Below, piece by piece: positions 35,201 through 64,000 of a stretch of 64,000 bases of DNA. Origin of the DNA: Cliona cf. orientalis (taxonomy: Eukaryota; Porifera; Demospongiae; Clionaida; Clionaidae); the NCBI GenBank assembly GCA_963930775.1, contig OZ005703.1:7812001-7876000 (forward strand). The letters are read 5' to 3'. The notes below the pieces were generated by a model. It did no database searches. It was given only the letters and a program-made list of their open reading frames with translations, and was not told the DNA's origin. The position numbers were made by a program, and so were the translations under genes. Position 1 is the first letter of the stretch; every line of letters begins with the position of its first letter.

Positions 35201-35642
35201 GATACTGGAGGGAGTCATGGACGACAAAGACAGGGTGAGTGGAATCAACACAAGTATCCCCCCCCCCCCCCCCCCCCCCCCAAAAAAAATCATTCACTAG
35301 TATTGTAGTACGCTGGCATTGGAAGATATACAACCTCAAACCCTCTGCTCACCTGCGACATCACAGGACTCCTAATAATATTATTGTTTTATTATTGAAT
35401 TTTTCACCAGCTTGAGCGTAAGAGGGCTGATGAGAAGAGTGAGAGAGACAGACTCAACGATGTCTACCTTGAGCTGGTAGAGAAACAGAGAGCCTACTAC
35501 AAGAGAGTCAAGGAGTTCCAAGAGGTAAGCAAGGACTGTGGAATGTATAAGATGGTGATGATCTTTACCTAATTACTTGTAGGAGTGTCGCAAGAACGAG
35601 GTTCTTCTGTCCAAGCTGAAAGCAAAGGGTGCTCGAGCATAG
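32208..35642 (+). CDS. CCDC93: Coiled-coil protein CCDC93 (CCC endosomal recycling complex)
   Basis: CCDC93 forms the CCC complex with CCDC22 and COMMD proteins for endosome-to-surface recycling with Retriever and WASH. Seventeen exons: 32208-32287, 32377-32490, 32558-32652, 32750-32960, 33054-33110, 33177-33311, 33473-33820, 33891-33953, 34006-34079, 34146-34227, 34295-34441, 34610-34718, 34810-34892, 34981-35018, 35150-35234, 35411-35524 and 35583-35642. The N-terminal NN-CH-type region is highly conserved ([54 protein letters not shown]). The rest is coiled coil with family segments [32 protein letters not shown] and [13 protein letters not shown]-stop. The exact start base may be off by one. 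It is head-to-head with FBXW9. A 23-base poly-C run lies in the penultimate-but-one intron. Confidence 0.93.
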
Positions 35643-36210
35643 GGAGAAAACTGTACTAGTAGAACTACGACTGTAAATTTATTGCGTGTATAAAGTCAAC
35701 ACTTGCTCTGTTTGCAATGCGCACGCGCACACATGCATTAGCCACGGCCACACCCCCTAACCCCTACGGTCTCTGGGTACGGGTACGGCAGCTGTTGTGC
35801 TGACTATTCGGTCAAGTTGCAAGCGAAGTGTATTCACTCATCAAATAGAGGTAAGATTTAGTGAAGTGATTCCTATACATTTTATTCACGAATGCTTAAT
35901 AATACTGGTATGGTGTCTTAGAAATCTACCTCTATATACTGAGTCTTGTAAGTAGCAACTCTAGTCCTGAGTTGTGGTTCAATCATAGAATATATTATAA
36001 CCTACAGTTCAATACAGTTTGTTCTGCATGTGTATTTCTAAATTTATTTACCCACAGAGACTATCTGAGTTTAATACACCGCCATATTAACTAGCTCCGG
36101 GTGAAGATCAGCAGTACATGTACTGATTTCAATTGTGGCTCAGTCTGTCTTGAACTTCAACAAATAAGTTTTTATCAGAGAAGCATCGATCATACGATCA
36201 AAGCCTAGAT
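35643..36210. promoter_or_regulatory. Intergenic, CCDC93 3' flank and RPTP promoter region
   Basis: The 568-bp gap between co-directional genes contains TGCGCACGCGCA near 35718 (NRF1-like) and AT-rich sequence. No coding signal is seen. A promoter with a 5' UTR exon for the downstream receptor phosphatase is expected here. Confidence 0.4.
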
Positions 36211-39080
36211 ATGGGCCATCTTCTGAGACTTGTCTTCGTAATTTATATCATCAAATGTAATGTGGCTGGTACAACTTCCAATGAGGACATGGGCATGGGA
36301 TCTGGCGATAGTATGCCGCTTGGTGATCCAAACCCAACTTATTTTGCATCATCAGTGGATTCAACAGAATCTCATACTTCATCAGTGACACTACCTTCTA
36401 TGTTTTCTATGAGTTCCTCACTAGTGGTATTCAGTAGTAATCAAGATCAAAATCTGACTCCTACTCCAACAACGTCAACTATACCAAGTATTACAACCGC
36501 TTCAACAGCATCAACTATACCAAGATTGACAACCGCTTCAACATCACAAACTACAAATTTTTCTGCACTACCAACTGTTATAGCTACTACTAGCACTATC
36601 GACATCATCGTCACCTCAGTGATACCAACACCGACTACTAGAAGGGTGCCAATTCCTACAACTACAGACAATGAAGGACCTGGTACTGATGCCCCAACCA
36701 CTGTCGAGAAATCTACCAGTGGAACTAGCCCTGAAGGTCTTGCTGCTGCGGTTGCCGTGACAGCAGTTGTTCTGGTGATATTGATTATCATACTCTGTGG
36801 GCTGATCTGCTGCTATCACATGTTCAAGTGAGTTAAATCTTTACTAGAATTTGTGTGATTGCAATGCTTAATCTTTCTCTCTCTTTCCCTCTCCCTTCCT
36901 CATTAACTGCAGGAATAATGCAAAGACACACAAGAAAATAATTGAGTTTGCTTTGCAGGAGGTGAACGGTGATCATGACAAACTGCTAACTCAGGATGTG
37001 CTCTACGGCCGTAAGTTGTCAGTGTATACAACACACACAACTACAGCCAAGTATATATGCCAATGCATAAGGAAGGTGTTTTATGGCCAGCACCATGTTA
37101 TTTCTGCTTGCATGGTGATTTCAAAACTTTGTTTAGGCAGGGTGATAGCTGTGTTTCACAAAAAAGCCAAACATTAGCAGCTATCAGTGATAGCTACGTT
37201 ATTTCAAAGAGGTAGAGACCTACAGTAGCAGACCACCTTATTATATGTAGCTAGATTGTAGACTTAAGTGTCCTGATTCTGGCCTATTAATATATATGGG
37301 GAAGTACCTCGATTTAGATTGTTTAAATAATAATAACGTTATTATTAATGGTCTTCTCACAACCTCCAGCACTCCTTGTAGGTTTCCACTAGCTACTAGT
37401 AGTATAGTATAGTATAGCTACCCATGCATTAAAGATAGCCCCCCTTTGTATTCAAGCTTCATGTGTTCAAACTTCATGTATAGCTACGTCCCGTACAATG
37501 GCCCTGTATGTAGCTGGTGATGAGTACACATCCGTTTTATCCCCACGTACGGTGTATAGAGAGCTACAGTTTCACTGTTATTCCTCGACAATTCAATACA
37601 CTGAATGCAACAACAATAACCACACGATTCTATATTATGACAAACCATCATCATCGCCGGCCGGCTGCATGGCCCAATTCTGTATACAATTTAACATGAT
37701 CATGTGTATATACATGTATTTGCTGATCGATCTAGCATCTGTCGATGACTGCTTAGCGCTAGATGGATATACACTAGGGTTGTAGCTGTATGTTAGCTAC
37801 ATCTATGACTGTCACAGTTCGTACATGTCTTCTTTCAATATTTCATACTCATCAATACACAAGTATTCTCACAAAAATTAACACCCGGTCCAATATGCAT
37901 ACCCAGAACAGTACGTTATGTCAATCAGTGCTGATGTCGATTTTTACGAAGACAACACTAACTATAATAATAATATTATTATGGTGTGGTATGTGGACTA
38001 GCTAGCTACCTGGAAATATGTTAGCTACATCAGGAGCAGTGTATTCCTACACTGTCCCACGGAACTAGCTCTCAGTTACCTCAGCTAATACTGTACATAT
38101 ATTGTATAGTAGTATGGTCAGGTGCATGCATAGACTGAGAGTCCAGTCACGGTCAGCTTAATAACTTTCACCCTAAGGTATTTCAGATGTGAGGCACTGA
38201 GCTGCTAAGGACCTATAGTTATAATATAAGAGTGTGTGTGAGTGAGAGTGTGTTGTGTGTTTGGGACTTGTGGAGTTTGACTGTTTTTGCTTTCACTATC
38301 ACTAGGTATAATAATTATTTCTCCTATCTTTCTCCACACAGTGCATGCATATGCAGCTGCAGTGAGCCACATAAACATGACACTTCCCATCCAAAGAGCC
38401 TCGCTGCACCTTAGTAGTTTCGGCTTGACTTGGCTTGACTTGGGAAACTATATTCCAATGCGTACAAAACCATAACATTATCTTTAGTGGCTATAGTCTT
38501 TCCTGTCAGAGATGTGGTTACACTGACTCAGTACACTGATGTATGTTATGATACTGTTTGATAGCAGGATAGCTCACAATCAGAGTGCTTATCAGTCCTA
38601 GTATACTGTATTCGAACTTATTCTGTTGTGTAGTTAGTGTCTTTATCTGCAGCATGTGGCTATATATACCCACCAGGTACTAAAGGACAAGTGACAGATA
38701 TTCCCTCTCCTGTACTGTCTCTACTAACAACAATAATCCCTAGGGAAATACATACACTATGACATTGTATGTACAGTGGTAGTGTGTAGAGAAAACAATC
38801 TATAGAGGAAGTGGGGACTTTTTATGAAAACCATTTACTCCTTGTTGATATAATCGCTGGATGATAATATTATTATTATGATACTAATAAATGGTATACC
38901 CTCTACTTGTGTGTATACATGTATTATATACTGTGTATTATGTACTGTGTGTTGTGTTGTGTGCCTTCACAGACATCAATGCCAGCAGGATGGCCACCAT
39001 TCCAGCCGAGAAGCTGCCGTCCTATGTTATTGATCTACACAGGGACAACTGCTTCAACGCTGAAGAAGAATATGAGGTGC

Positions 39081-39139
<59 letters not shown>

Positions 39140-42107
39140 CAGACACACTTACACACAATTCTCTCTCTCTCTCTCTCTCTCCATAGACACACTTACACAC
39201 AATATCATATTATTATACACTCATACACGTTCATAAACACCTCCTATCATGCTACACAGAGTGTCAAGGAGATGGATCCTGAGTTTTCAAAGCATGCCGC
39301 CTCTCAGGACTGCAACGAAGTCAAAAACAGATATATCAACATCTTACCTCGTAAGTGGACCAGCCAGACCGCTCCATGCATGTGTGTATATACAGTGTGT
39401 ACTTCATAATATACCATATCTCCTTAATTCCCAATGTCTAAATATTTTTTGATCATCCGACCACATCTTCCTGTATGAAACTGTAGCTAGTTTGCACAGA
39501 GTTTACAACACAAGGAAGCTCATGTACCTACACTTTAAACATACTTCATTCTGACATAATTAATATACAAGTGAACAGATGCTATTCTCAGGAGCGAGAC
39601 ATTATTTATCCACTGCATTGACCCGATCGAATTCTATCAGGATTTTGACTGACTGACCAACGAGCTAGGCTAGAGGGTGTCAATGATTATCCCATTTTTT
39701 TCCTGCAGGGGACGAGACTCGTGTTGTTCTAAGCACCGTTCCAAAAGTACACGGCTCGGACTACATCAATGCCAACTATGTTGACGTGAGTGAGAGCCAA
39801 CCTTCACAAGACACACACACACTGCAGCCATTTTCACAGCAAGAATCATGGCACTAGCTGTAACAGGGCAGGGGATGTTGCCACAAACGTTGTAGTATTA
39901 ATTTTGGCTGTGATACTGTACCCTGAAAGAAGGAAATCCTTCCCGATTTTAATAGTCTGGACCTCCAACTCTAGAGGAGCTGTTTTAGGAGATAATTTGG
40001 AGGAAGAGGGGGAATAATGTTCGGTGCAGGATAGGAGATGTTCTTAATTTGCTTTGCTTTTCTTGATGAGCTCTAGCTGCATGATAATGGTCGATAATAG
40101 TATATCTGAGCTTGCTGTATAGGCTACTGTACAGGGAGAATGATCAATGCAATTTGTCAAAGTCATATAATTTTATTTCTATATTGCGACGAGACACATT
40201 AATTTTGCTAATAATTCATAATATTTTTGTCCCCCTCCTTCCCCATGCCATGCCATGCAGGGCTATAACCACGAGAATGAGTACATAGCGTCCCAGGGCC
40301 CTCTGCCAAACACTACCATCGACTTCTGGCGCATGATCTGGGAACAAAACGTCCACATCATCGTCATGGTAACGAACCCTGTGGAGAACGGGATGGTTAA
40401 GTGTCATGAGTACTGGCCGGAGAGGGGGGTGGGACAGTTTGGAAACATGGTGGTCACAACGGTTGGCGAAAAGCTCTTCCCCGAGTTCATCGTGAGGCAG
40501 TTTACACTCACCATGAACTCAAAGAACAGGAAGGTAATTGTCCTTGTAAAAGCACACTAGGATGGATTCGGATCATTTAGCTATTGTATTTTAGCTATAA
40601 TAGCTGGATTGAAAAGATCAAAGAACTCGTTTTTAAGGCCATGGAAACCATCCCAATGCCTGCACACTCGGAGTTAGTAATACAGTATGATAAAAGTAAT
40701 GTGAAAATAATTATGGGGATGCCCCTATGGCAATAATACACACATGTGCAAGTAATTATTATTTATATAATAATAATACCTCTATATGCCATCATAACTG
40801 TTATAACTAGCAATGAGTACCATCTTAAGCAATCATTACTGTTTATTAACAACACATCCATGCAGATGTCTCAAGTATGCATTGTCCGAGAAATAACACA
40901 GTACCACTTCACCGATTGGCCAGATTTTGGCGTCCCAGAGGATGCCAGCTCCATGCTGAAGTTTGTCCGTCGAGTCCGTCGTGCCACTAGCCCCACCCAC
41001 GGGCCGGTGGTCATCCACTGCAGCGCAGGAGTCGGGAGGACTGGAACGTTCATCGCCATCGATGTCATGCTGCAGAAGATGGCCGCCAAAGAGAGCCTGA
41101 ACGTACAGGAGTTTGTCTGTCGAATGAGAGCTCAGAGGGCCTTCATGATACAGACAAGTGTAAGGAATTATGTTTCCTAGTATGTAATAATCATATTTTA
41201 GTGAGATTCTTGAAAAACCGTTTTGAGCTTCCTGGGGTTATTGGCCCTGATTCTTCAGAGTTTTCAACACATCTACGGCACTAAAACACTTTAACTATAA
41301 TAATATTATATTGTGTGTACACTTGCACAGGCCTCAGCTATGCTTATCAGTACCTCTGTTAAAAGGATCAAGTATATATCTCAAAAGTTACTATCATTTT
41401 GGGACAAAGATTTGCACACAAACTGAGCCTTAAGAATGTAGATTTTTGAATATTAAGCTCTTCTAGTTTAGCCAAATTCACTGCTACTGAAAGAACAACA
41501 AGATGACTTATTGAAACTCACATATTGCAAAAAATGATAAAACTCAATGTTATTGCTTGCTAAAGGATGTTATATGATATTCTTCTCTCTCTCTTTCCTC
41601 CCATGCAACGACAGGCCCAGTATCTCTTTGTCTACGACGCGCTTCTTCACGCCTTCATCCATGGCTGCACTGAGATCCGTGCTTCTCTGCTTGGCACTCA
41701 CCTCTCTTCTCTGGACAAACCAGCCTCCAGTGGGGGGTCAGGGGTCACCACCGTCCTCGAACAGGAGTTTAAACACGTTCTCTTGATGAGGTTCCCGGCC
41801 GATCACTTCTTCTCGGTCGCCATGGAGGAGTGTAATGCGGCAAAGAACAGGAGCATAGAGAACCTTCCCTGTATGTAGGCTAATTGATAACGGCATGTAT
41901 GGGGAATTTTTAAATCTGCCCTGTAGGCTGGTTGGTGTCTGGGGAATTGTTCTGTTTAGATGGTTCAAGCTGCTTAGTTTGTGTGGATTGTGTTATCGTT
42001 GTCCCAAAATCATGTGCTACGTGAGTGATATCCCACTGATAAATCGTGATTGCAAACATTAAGGCAGCTGATTTCTCAATGATATGATTCTAGATGTCTT
42101 CTCTCCC

Positions 42108-42138
<31 letters not shown>

Positions 42139-44525
42139 ACAGTGGACGATAATCGTGTCATCCTTGAGGACGTGAATAAGGTTGCTGGAGAGGACTACAT
42201 CAATGCCAGTTTCATCAATGGCTACTACAACCGGGTTGAGTTTATAGCGACCCAGCATCCCGTGGCCACCACCAGGGGAGACCTCTGGAGGATGATCGTG
42301 GAGAGAGATGTCAACACGCTTGTGGTCATTGGAGCTCTTGAGGATGAATCTGTAAGTTTAGTAGCTACCTTAAAGACACTTTTGTTTGCGGGCACTAAAT
42401 TTAGCGAAATTAGCCATTTGCCCATTTTTCGCTAAAAATTGTACCCGCGAATATTAATGTTTTCAAATAAATAGAATGCTACTTTTGAAAAATTGTTAAA
42501 ATGAGTAGCCACTAAATGCACTATTTCTGAAATCCGCTGAAATTTTGTACCCGCAAATAATCGTAGCCCTAAGGTAGCGTGTCGGACTGACTGTTCTTTG
42601 TATGTGTGTGTGTGTGTGAGTGTATGCATCATTTGTGTGTATTTGTATTTCTGGTAACTGTTCGGTTAGTTGCTTAGTGTAGTTAAGCAAGCAGTGCTGA
42701 AATTGTACTTGTAAAGACGGCCTGCTGGGTGGGTGGATTGAACACTGCGGTTTGCAGATATTAACGTCAGGTTGTTTTTTTTTTTAATGGCAATGTGTCC
42801 GTTAGCTTTCCTTGTTATCGTTTGCCACAATAACTGTCACTAAGAACACAGCGATCCACAACCATATATTGCTACGGAGATGCTCTCCTTTTATGGCGCA
42901 GAACCATCAAAAGCTTTAGGCCAAAAATAACATCACTAGATAATTTCACGATACTTTTCTCTATGATATCAATCACTACCTTGTAGGATTGCTACTGGCC
43001 GGATGATGGAAAGCAGGAGTATGATGGCGGTATCACTGTCGAGCTCAAAGATACACAGGAGTTTGCAGAGTCAAAGATCACAAAACGCATCTTTGATGTA
43101 TCCATGGAACAGGTAATGGTCGCCATCTGCGCATGCACCATCTAGGTGTGCGCATTAGTTTTAAGATAACTTCGCGACGAATTATAATAATCATTGCGTT
43201 TGCAGGGTGACTCGTGTGTGACAGTTGTCCAGTTCCAGCTGCATGGCTGGCCTCGAGAGGGAGTGCCGTCATCTCCGGACATGATGCTGGACTTGGTCCA
43301 CCTCTCTCGCCAACACTGGAGGGAGACTGGATTCAACCTCATCACCGTCCACACAGCAACAAAGTAGGCAGCGGGATAAGTATTATTATTATAGCACTCA
43401 AAGGTGGGAGATACCCACTTTTAATATAAGGCATGGTCATTGATTTTGTATGTGGGTGGATAGCCAATAATCAGAGTAAAGATCCATACCGAGAAAATGC
43501 ATCATAAGTAAGGCAGATTTGAATATTAAAGCTACTGCACATGTAGCAGTTAATGATTGTTGACTATAAGAAGCTATAGGCTTGCTCAGATTGCATGAGT
43601 GATTTTACCAATTTTACCGATTTTACCCTTGTCACTGCCGTCACCTACAGTTCACCAAAATTACTAATTTTACCAACTTTACCAATTTTACCTTGTCGTT
43701 GCCATCGCCTACAGTTCACCAAAACTACTAATTTTACCGATTTTACCAACTTTACCAATTTTACCTTATCACTGCCGTCGCCTACAGTTCACCAAAATTA
43801 CTAATTTTATCAATTTTACCAACTTTACCGATTTTACCTTGTCACTGCCGTCACCTACAGTTCACCAAAACTACTAATTTTACCAATTTTACCGACTTTA
43901 CCGATTTTACCTTGTCACTGCCGTCACCTACAGTTCACCAAAATTAGTAATTTTACCAATTTTACCGACTTTACCGATTTTACCTTGTCACTGCCATCGC
44001 CTACACTGAGTTCACCAAAATTACTAATTTTACCGATTTTACCAACTTTACCAATTTTACCTTGTCACTGCCGTCGCCTACAGTTCACCAAAATTACTAA
44101 TTTTACCGACTTTACCAACATTACCCTGATTATTGAACTACTATTATTATATATAAGAAGATGAATGCTCTGCTATTGTTATAGCGTTGAGAGTGAGCTG
44201 AGTGGTGTCTACTGCGGCATATGTATCCTCCTGAGGCAGCTGGAGGTGGAGGGATGTGCTGACCTCGTCACAACTGCTCAGAAGCTAAGGCAAAAGAGAC
44301 CTGCAATCATCACTAACAAGGTAGGCATTTCTTTCTCAGGCTTAGTAACACACTTAAGCTTTGGTTTCAGATTTATATTTCTTATAGTACATTTACCATT
44401 AGTCACAGCAGGGATAATATATAATAATTGTGAAAAGAATTCAACTTGATTCCTTCCTCTCTACTCGTTTTTCATTGCAGGATTACTACAGGTTTATGTA
44501 TGAAGTCTTAGTAGCCACACTCTAG
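36211..44525 (+). CDS. Receptor tyrosine phosphatase with mucin-like ectodomain and dead D2, 827 aa
   Basis: Thirteen exons: 36211-36827, 36913-37010, 38973-39076, 39260-39350, 39709-39785, 40261-40533, 40866-41159, 41615-41870, 42143-42351, 42987-43112, 43206-43363, 44185-44320 and 44481-44525. A signal peptide (about 1-20) precedes a Ser/Thr/Pro-rich, probably O-glycosylated ectodomain to about 172. One transmembrane helix covers about 175-203. The short ectodomain recalls PTPRA/PTPRE. D1 has KNRYINI, WPD (Asp440) and [10 protein letters not shown] (Cys472, Arg478), so it should be active. D2 has lost the WPD loop (GWPREG) and the signature: [11 protein letters not shown] is replaced by VHTATN-VESELSG, removing both Cys and Arg. 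D2 is therefore a pseudophosphatase, probably regulatory. A minisatellite sits in the intron that splits the lost D2 signature. A second RPTP follows 462 bp downstream. Confidence 0.93.
37011..38972 (+). other. 1.96-kb intron 2 of the first RPTP
   Basis: Exons on either side join in frame (LYG-H-INASRM), so no additional exon is needed. It is AT-rich with no clear repeat family. A splice-acceptor-like CACACAG at 38335-38341 precedes a short open frame that I did not accept as an exon. Confidence 0.5.
39084..39137 (+). repeat. (CT)n microsatellite
   Basis: About 27 CT units in the sense orientation in intron 3 of the first RPTP. A second CT tract follows at about 39160-39181. Confidence 0.9.
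42366..42576. mobile_element. 211-bp foldback element, second copy
   Basis: Inverted ends: TACCTTAAAG...TTTGCGGG at left and TACCTTAGGG...TTTGCGGG on the other strand at right. The inverted match continues with AAATTT and AGCG. Homologous to 30203-30394. It lies in the first RPTP, intron between exons 42143-42351 and 42987-43112. Confidence 0.75.
43600..44130 (+). repeat. Minisatellite array 3, in the D2-signature intron of the first RPTP
   Basis: About seven units with CACCAAAATTACTAATTTTA, variable TTTTACC(A/G)A runs and TTGTCACTGCCGTCACCTAC. Same family as arrays 1 and 2. It fills most of the intron 43364-44184, which interrupts the degenerate D2 catalytic loop. Confidence 0.9.
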
Positions 44526-44987
44526 CATTATTTTTATCATGGACATTAATAATTATATTCAGCAATACATGAGTTTTTTTATTATGCACAATTTTTTTTA
44601 TATCTGTCAGTGACTGTAGAAATGACTCTAATAACTATTATAACTATTGTGTATTAATAGATCACTTTTTAAATCATAATCAACATATGGATCAGGTAAA
44701 GGTCGTGACCAGTTCTGTCTCAACGGGCTTAAAACATTACGCATGCGCAATCGTATGCGCCGTAGCGGCGCCATATTACGTCATAGGTTCGGGGGTACCT
44801 CGGGCACCTGCAATCAATTATCGGCAGCGCTTGCATGTGAGATCGAGAAGATCGAGTCAACTGCCATCTGTCCAATCGTAGATCGACCGTACCTTGGAGC
44901 TCGATCCCCACACCCTAAAAGCGAAACAGAGAGCGAGAGAGACTCGCCGACTGCCCCGGCAAAGAAAGTCAATCGTGATCTTTCAAG
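44526..44987. promoter_or_regulatory. Promoter and 5' UTR of the second RPTP
   Basis: The 462-bp gap between tandem RPTPs. It holds a CGCATGCGCA palindrome at 44740-44749 (NRF1-like) and a second TATGCGC copy next to it. GGCGCCATATTACGTCAT around 44765 resembles YY1 and CRE elements. Confidence 0.5.
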
Positions 44988-63958
<18,971 letters not shown>

Positions 63959-64000
63959 TGCTTCAGTGCACCTTGACCCCTTTAATTATCATAATAATAT

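Noticed and set aside
38315-38420. Possible extra exon in intron 2 of the first RPTP
   Set aside because: It follows a CACACAG acceptor-like site, but the flanking exons already join in frame and it has no similarity to RPTP sequence.
43595-43804. Open frames with repeated NFTDF and LPILP across the minisatellites
   Set aside because: All frames stay open because the 9-bp subrepeat lacks stops. The 73-bp unit is not a multiple of three and the arrays lie in introns or repeats.

Overview
The window is nuclear DNA from an animal. Genes are split by GT-AG introns, mostly 60 to 1000 bp, with (CT)n polypyrimidine tracts, and base composition is AT-rich. Gene content is metazoan: two receptor tyrosine phosphatases, a transgelin, SPEF2, PLGRKT, CCDC93, REXO1 and TTC4. 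Tight spacing, head-to-head gene pairs and divergent but complete orthologues suggest an early-branching animal, most plausibly a sponge. That placement is inference; no rRNA or mitochondrial marker is present.

Layout. 1-6342 (-): SPEF2, 3' end missing, sharing a 192-bp promoter that contains a textbook RFX X-box with an uncharacterised 309-aa gene (6535-7727, +). 8024-9316 (+): an orphan single-exon membrane protein. 9561-10524 (-) PLGRKT is head-to-head with a sulfotransferase (10746-12274, +). 12609-19120 (-) REXO1 is head-to-head with TTC4 (19224-21492, +). 21.5-24.5 kb is a repeat island: a dispersed repeat carrying two nested DNA transposons, then a minisatellite. 24869-26777 (-): transgelin. 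27897-29375 (-): an intronless INPP5K-like phosphatase. 29489-31964 (-) FBXW9 is head-to-head with CCDC93 (32208-35642, +). 36211-44525 and 44988-63958 (both +): two tandem receptor protein tyrosine phosphatases, one with a short mucin-like ectodomain (827 aa) and one with Ig and fibronectin III repeats (1967 aa, 31 exons). All exon joins used for the complete models keep frame, except that the CCDC93 start position is uncertain by one base.

Functional themes are cilia (SPEF2 and probably its partner), RNA processing (REXO1), endosomal recycling (CCDC93), chaperoning (TTC4), ubiquitin ligase adaptors (FBXW9), phosphoinositide turnover (INPP5K) and phosphotyrosine signalling.

The most unusual item is the second phosphatase. 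It encodes an I-set Ig domain on the cytoplasmic side of the membrane, between the transmembrane helix and the first phosphatase domain. The F-strand cysteine is replaced by valine, as expected for an Ig fold in reducing cytosol. I know of no described receptor phosphatase with this layout. Secondary items are a 73-bp minisatellite family at three loci, several short inverted-repeat transposons with readable target-site duplications, and paired degeneration of the D2 phosphatase domains.
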